6,726 nt of DNA from Oceanospirillaceae bacterium UBA2001 (GTDB taxonomy: Bacteria; Pseudomonadota; Gammaproteobacteria; Pseudomonadales; Balneatricaceae): positions 7,155 through 13,880 of the forward strand of contig DDCR01000047.1 of assembly GCA_002335115.1 (NCBI GenBank), in the 5' to 3' direction. The position numbers and the translations under genes were made by a program. Shown here one piece after another: positions 5,996 through 6,726 of the stretch. Under the pieces are notes generated by a model. It had not been told where the DNA came from, searched no databases, and was given only the letters and a program-made list of their open reading frames with translations. The first letter of the stretch is position 1, and the number at the start of each line of letters is the position of its first letter.

Positions 5996-6726
5996 ATGAA
6001 AATTTCTAAAATAAATGTCTACCAAGTGGACCTACCCCTCAAAGAGGGACGATACAGTTGGTCAAATGGTAATTTTGTTGAAGTGTTTGACAGCACCGTG
6101 GTGGAAATTATCACCGATGATGGTTTAATTGGCGTTGCTGAATGCTGCCCTCTGGGCTCGGCCTACCTGCCTTCATTTGCCCTTGGTGTTCGTGCTGGGT
6201 TGGCTGAGTTAGTGCCGCATTTGATTGGCCAGGACCCGCTAAACATCGGCCATATCAACCGGCTGATGGATGCAGCCTTGCGAGGTCATCCCTATGCAAA
6301 AGCTCCCATAGACATTGCTTGCTGGGATCTATTAGGGAAGGCCACAGGTTTACCCGTTTTCACTCTGCTAGGTGGCACTGCACAAGACGATGTTGTTTTG
6401 TATCGGGCGATTAGCCAAGAAGCTCCAGAACGCATGGCTAAAAAAATTGAACTCTATGCGGCCCAGGGGTACACCAAGTTTCAGCTTAAGGTGGGGGGCG
6501 ATGCCAATGAGGATATTGAGCGTATTCATGCCACACGTTCAGTGCTTAAGCCCACTGATATTTTAGTGGCGGATGCCAATACCGGCTGGACTCGTCATGA
6601 GGCTGCGCGAGTAGTGGGCGCTATTGCATCACTTGACGTCTATGTGGAGCAACCCTGCTTGACCTATGAGGAATGTGTATCCATTCGACGGCGCACCACA
6701 TTACCTTTTATTATGGACGAAGTCAT
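5996..6726 (+). CDS. Enolase-superfamily (mandelate racemase/MLE) enzyme, 5' part; candidate proline-type 2-epimerase or cis-3-hydroxyproline dehydratase
   Basis: The 243 visible codons hold the N-terminal capping domain (about 1-125, including [14 protein letters not shown]) and the start of the TIM barrel. The remainder, probably 120-130 residues, lies beyond the window. Metal ligands are Asp193 (VADANTGW), Glu218 (VEQP) and Asp241 (IMDEV), spaced as in the MLE subgroup. Lys165 (FQLKVGG) is the catalytic base on the second strand; the first Lys of the usual KxK motif is Gln163. The opposite-face Lys expected near residue 265 is out of view. Known relatives in proline catabolism are hydroxyproline-betaine 2-epimerase (HpbD) and cis-3-hydroxy-L-proline dehydratase; the visible sequence cannot decide between them. 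The ATG follows GAGGA by six bases, and that site overlaps the stop codon of the FAD enzyme gene, so the two are co-translated. Absent from the ORF set only because it is cut at the right edge. Confidence 0.9.
   Translation, partial: MKISKINVYQVDLPLKEGRYSWSNGNFVEVFDSTVVEIITDDGLIGVAECCPLGSAYLPSFALGVRAGLAELVPHLIGQDPLNIGHINRLMDAALRGHPYAKAPIDIACWDLLGKATGLPVFTLLGGTAQDDVVLYRAISQEAPERMAKKIELYAAQGYTKFQLKVGGDANEDIERIHATRSVLKPTDILVADANTGWTRHEAARVVGAIASLDVYVEQPCLTYEECVSIRRRTTLPFIMDEV

Noticed and set aside
6372..6566. Small plus-strand open frame of 64 codons near the right edge
   Set aside because: It lies out of frame inside the enolase-superfamily gene, whose frame is open from 5996 to the window end with all expected motifs.

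Overview
The window looks like a catabolic island from a gammaproteobacterium, probably marine. This is judged from moderate base composition (by eye, mid-40s %GC), classical purine-rich ribosome sites, and a pntA-type transhydrogenase whose N-terminus reads like those of Gammaproteobacteria. Species cannot be named from the sequence alone. Two divergent units share one intergenic region.

Left edge, minus strand (1-275): the 5' end of pntA, the alpha subunit of the proton-translocating NAD(P) transhydrogenase. It starts at 275 and runs off the window. Positions 276-725 hold no credible gene. They contain the divergent promoters, a plausible sigma70 promoter for the rightward operon at 651-679, and several short repeats that may be operator sites.

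Right side, plus strand (726 to the end): seven genes in a row, all in one direction with short gaps or overlaps. The first four make a complete polar-amino-acid-type (PAAT) ABC importer: a periplasmic binding protein (726-1526), two permeases (1586-2248 and 2258-2920) and an ATPase (2917-3639). A stem-loop at 1549-1569 separates the binding-protein gene from the membrane genes and probably helps make more binding protein than permease. The next three are catabolic: a DapA/DHDPS-superfamily lyase or deaminase (3715-4674), a DadA/DAO-like FAD amine dehydrogenase (4742-5986), and an enolase-superfamily (mandelate racemase/muconate lactonizing) enzyme that starts at 5996 and is cut by the window end.

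This gene set fits uptake and degradation of a proline-like compound: hydroxyproline, a 3-hydroxyproline, or an N-methylated (betaine) proline. In the known trans-4-hydroxy-L-proline route, a 2-epimerase gives cis-4-hydroxy-D-proline. An FAD dehydrogenase oxidises that to pyrroline-4-hydroxy-2-carboxylate, a DapA-family deaminase converts it to alpha-ketoglutarate semialdehyde, and a dehydrogenase finishes to alpha-ketoglutarate. The window has the importer, a dehydrogenase candidate and a deaminase candidate. In the place where a proline-racemase-family epimerase is usual, it shows an enolase-superfamily enzyme. That enzyme could be a 2-epimerase acting on a (hydroxy)proline betaine or amino acid, or a cis-3-hydroxy-L-proline dehydratase. 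The final semialdehyde dehydrogenase and the regulator are not in view. No RNA genes, CRISPR arrays or mobile elements were seen.
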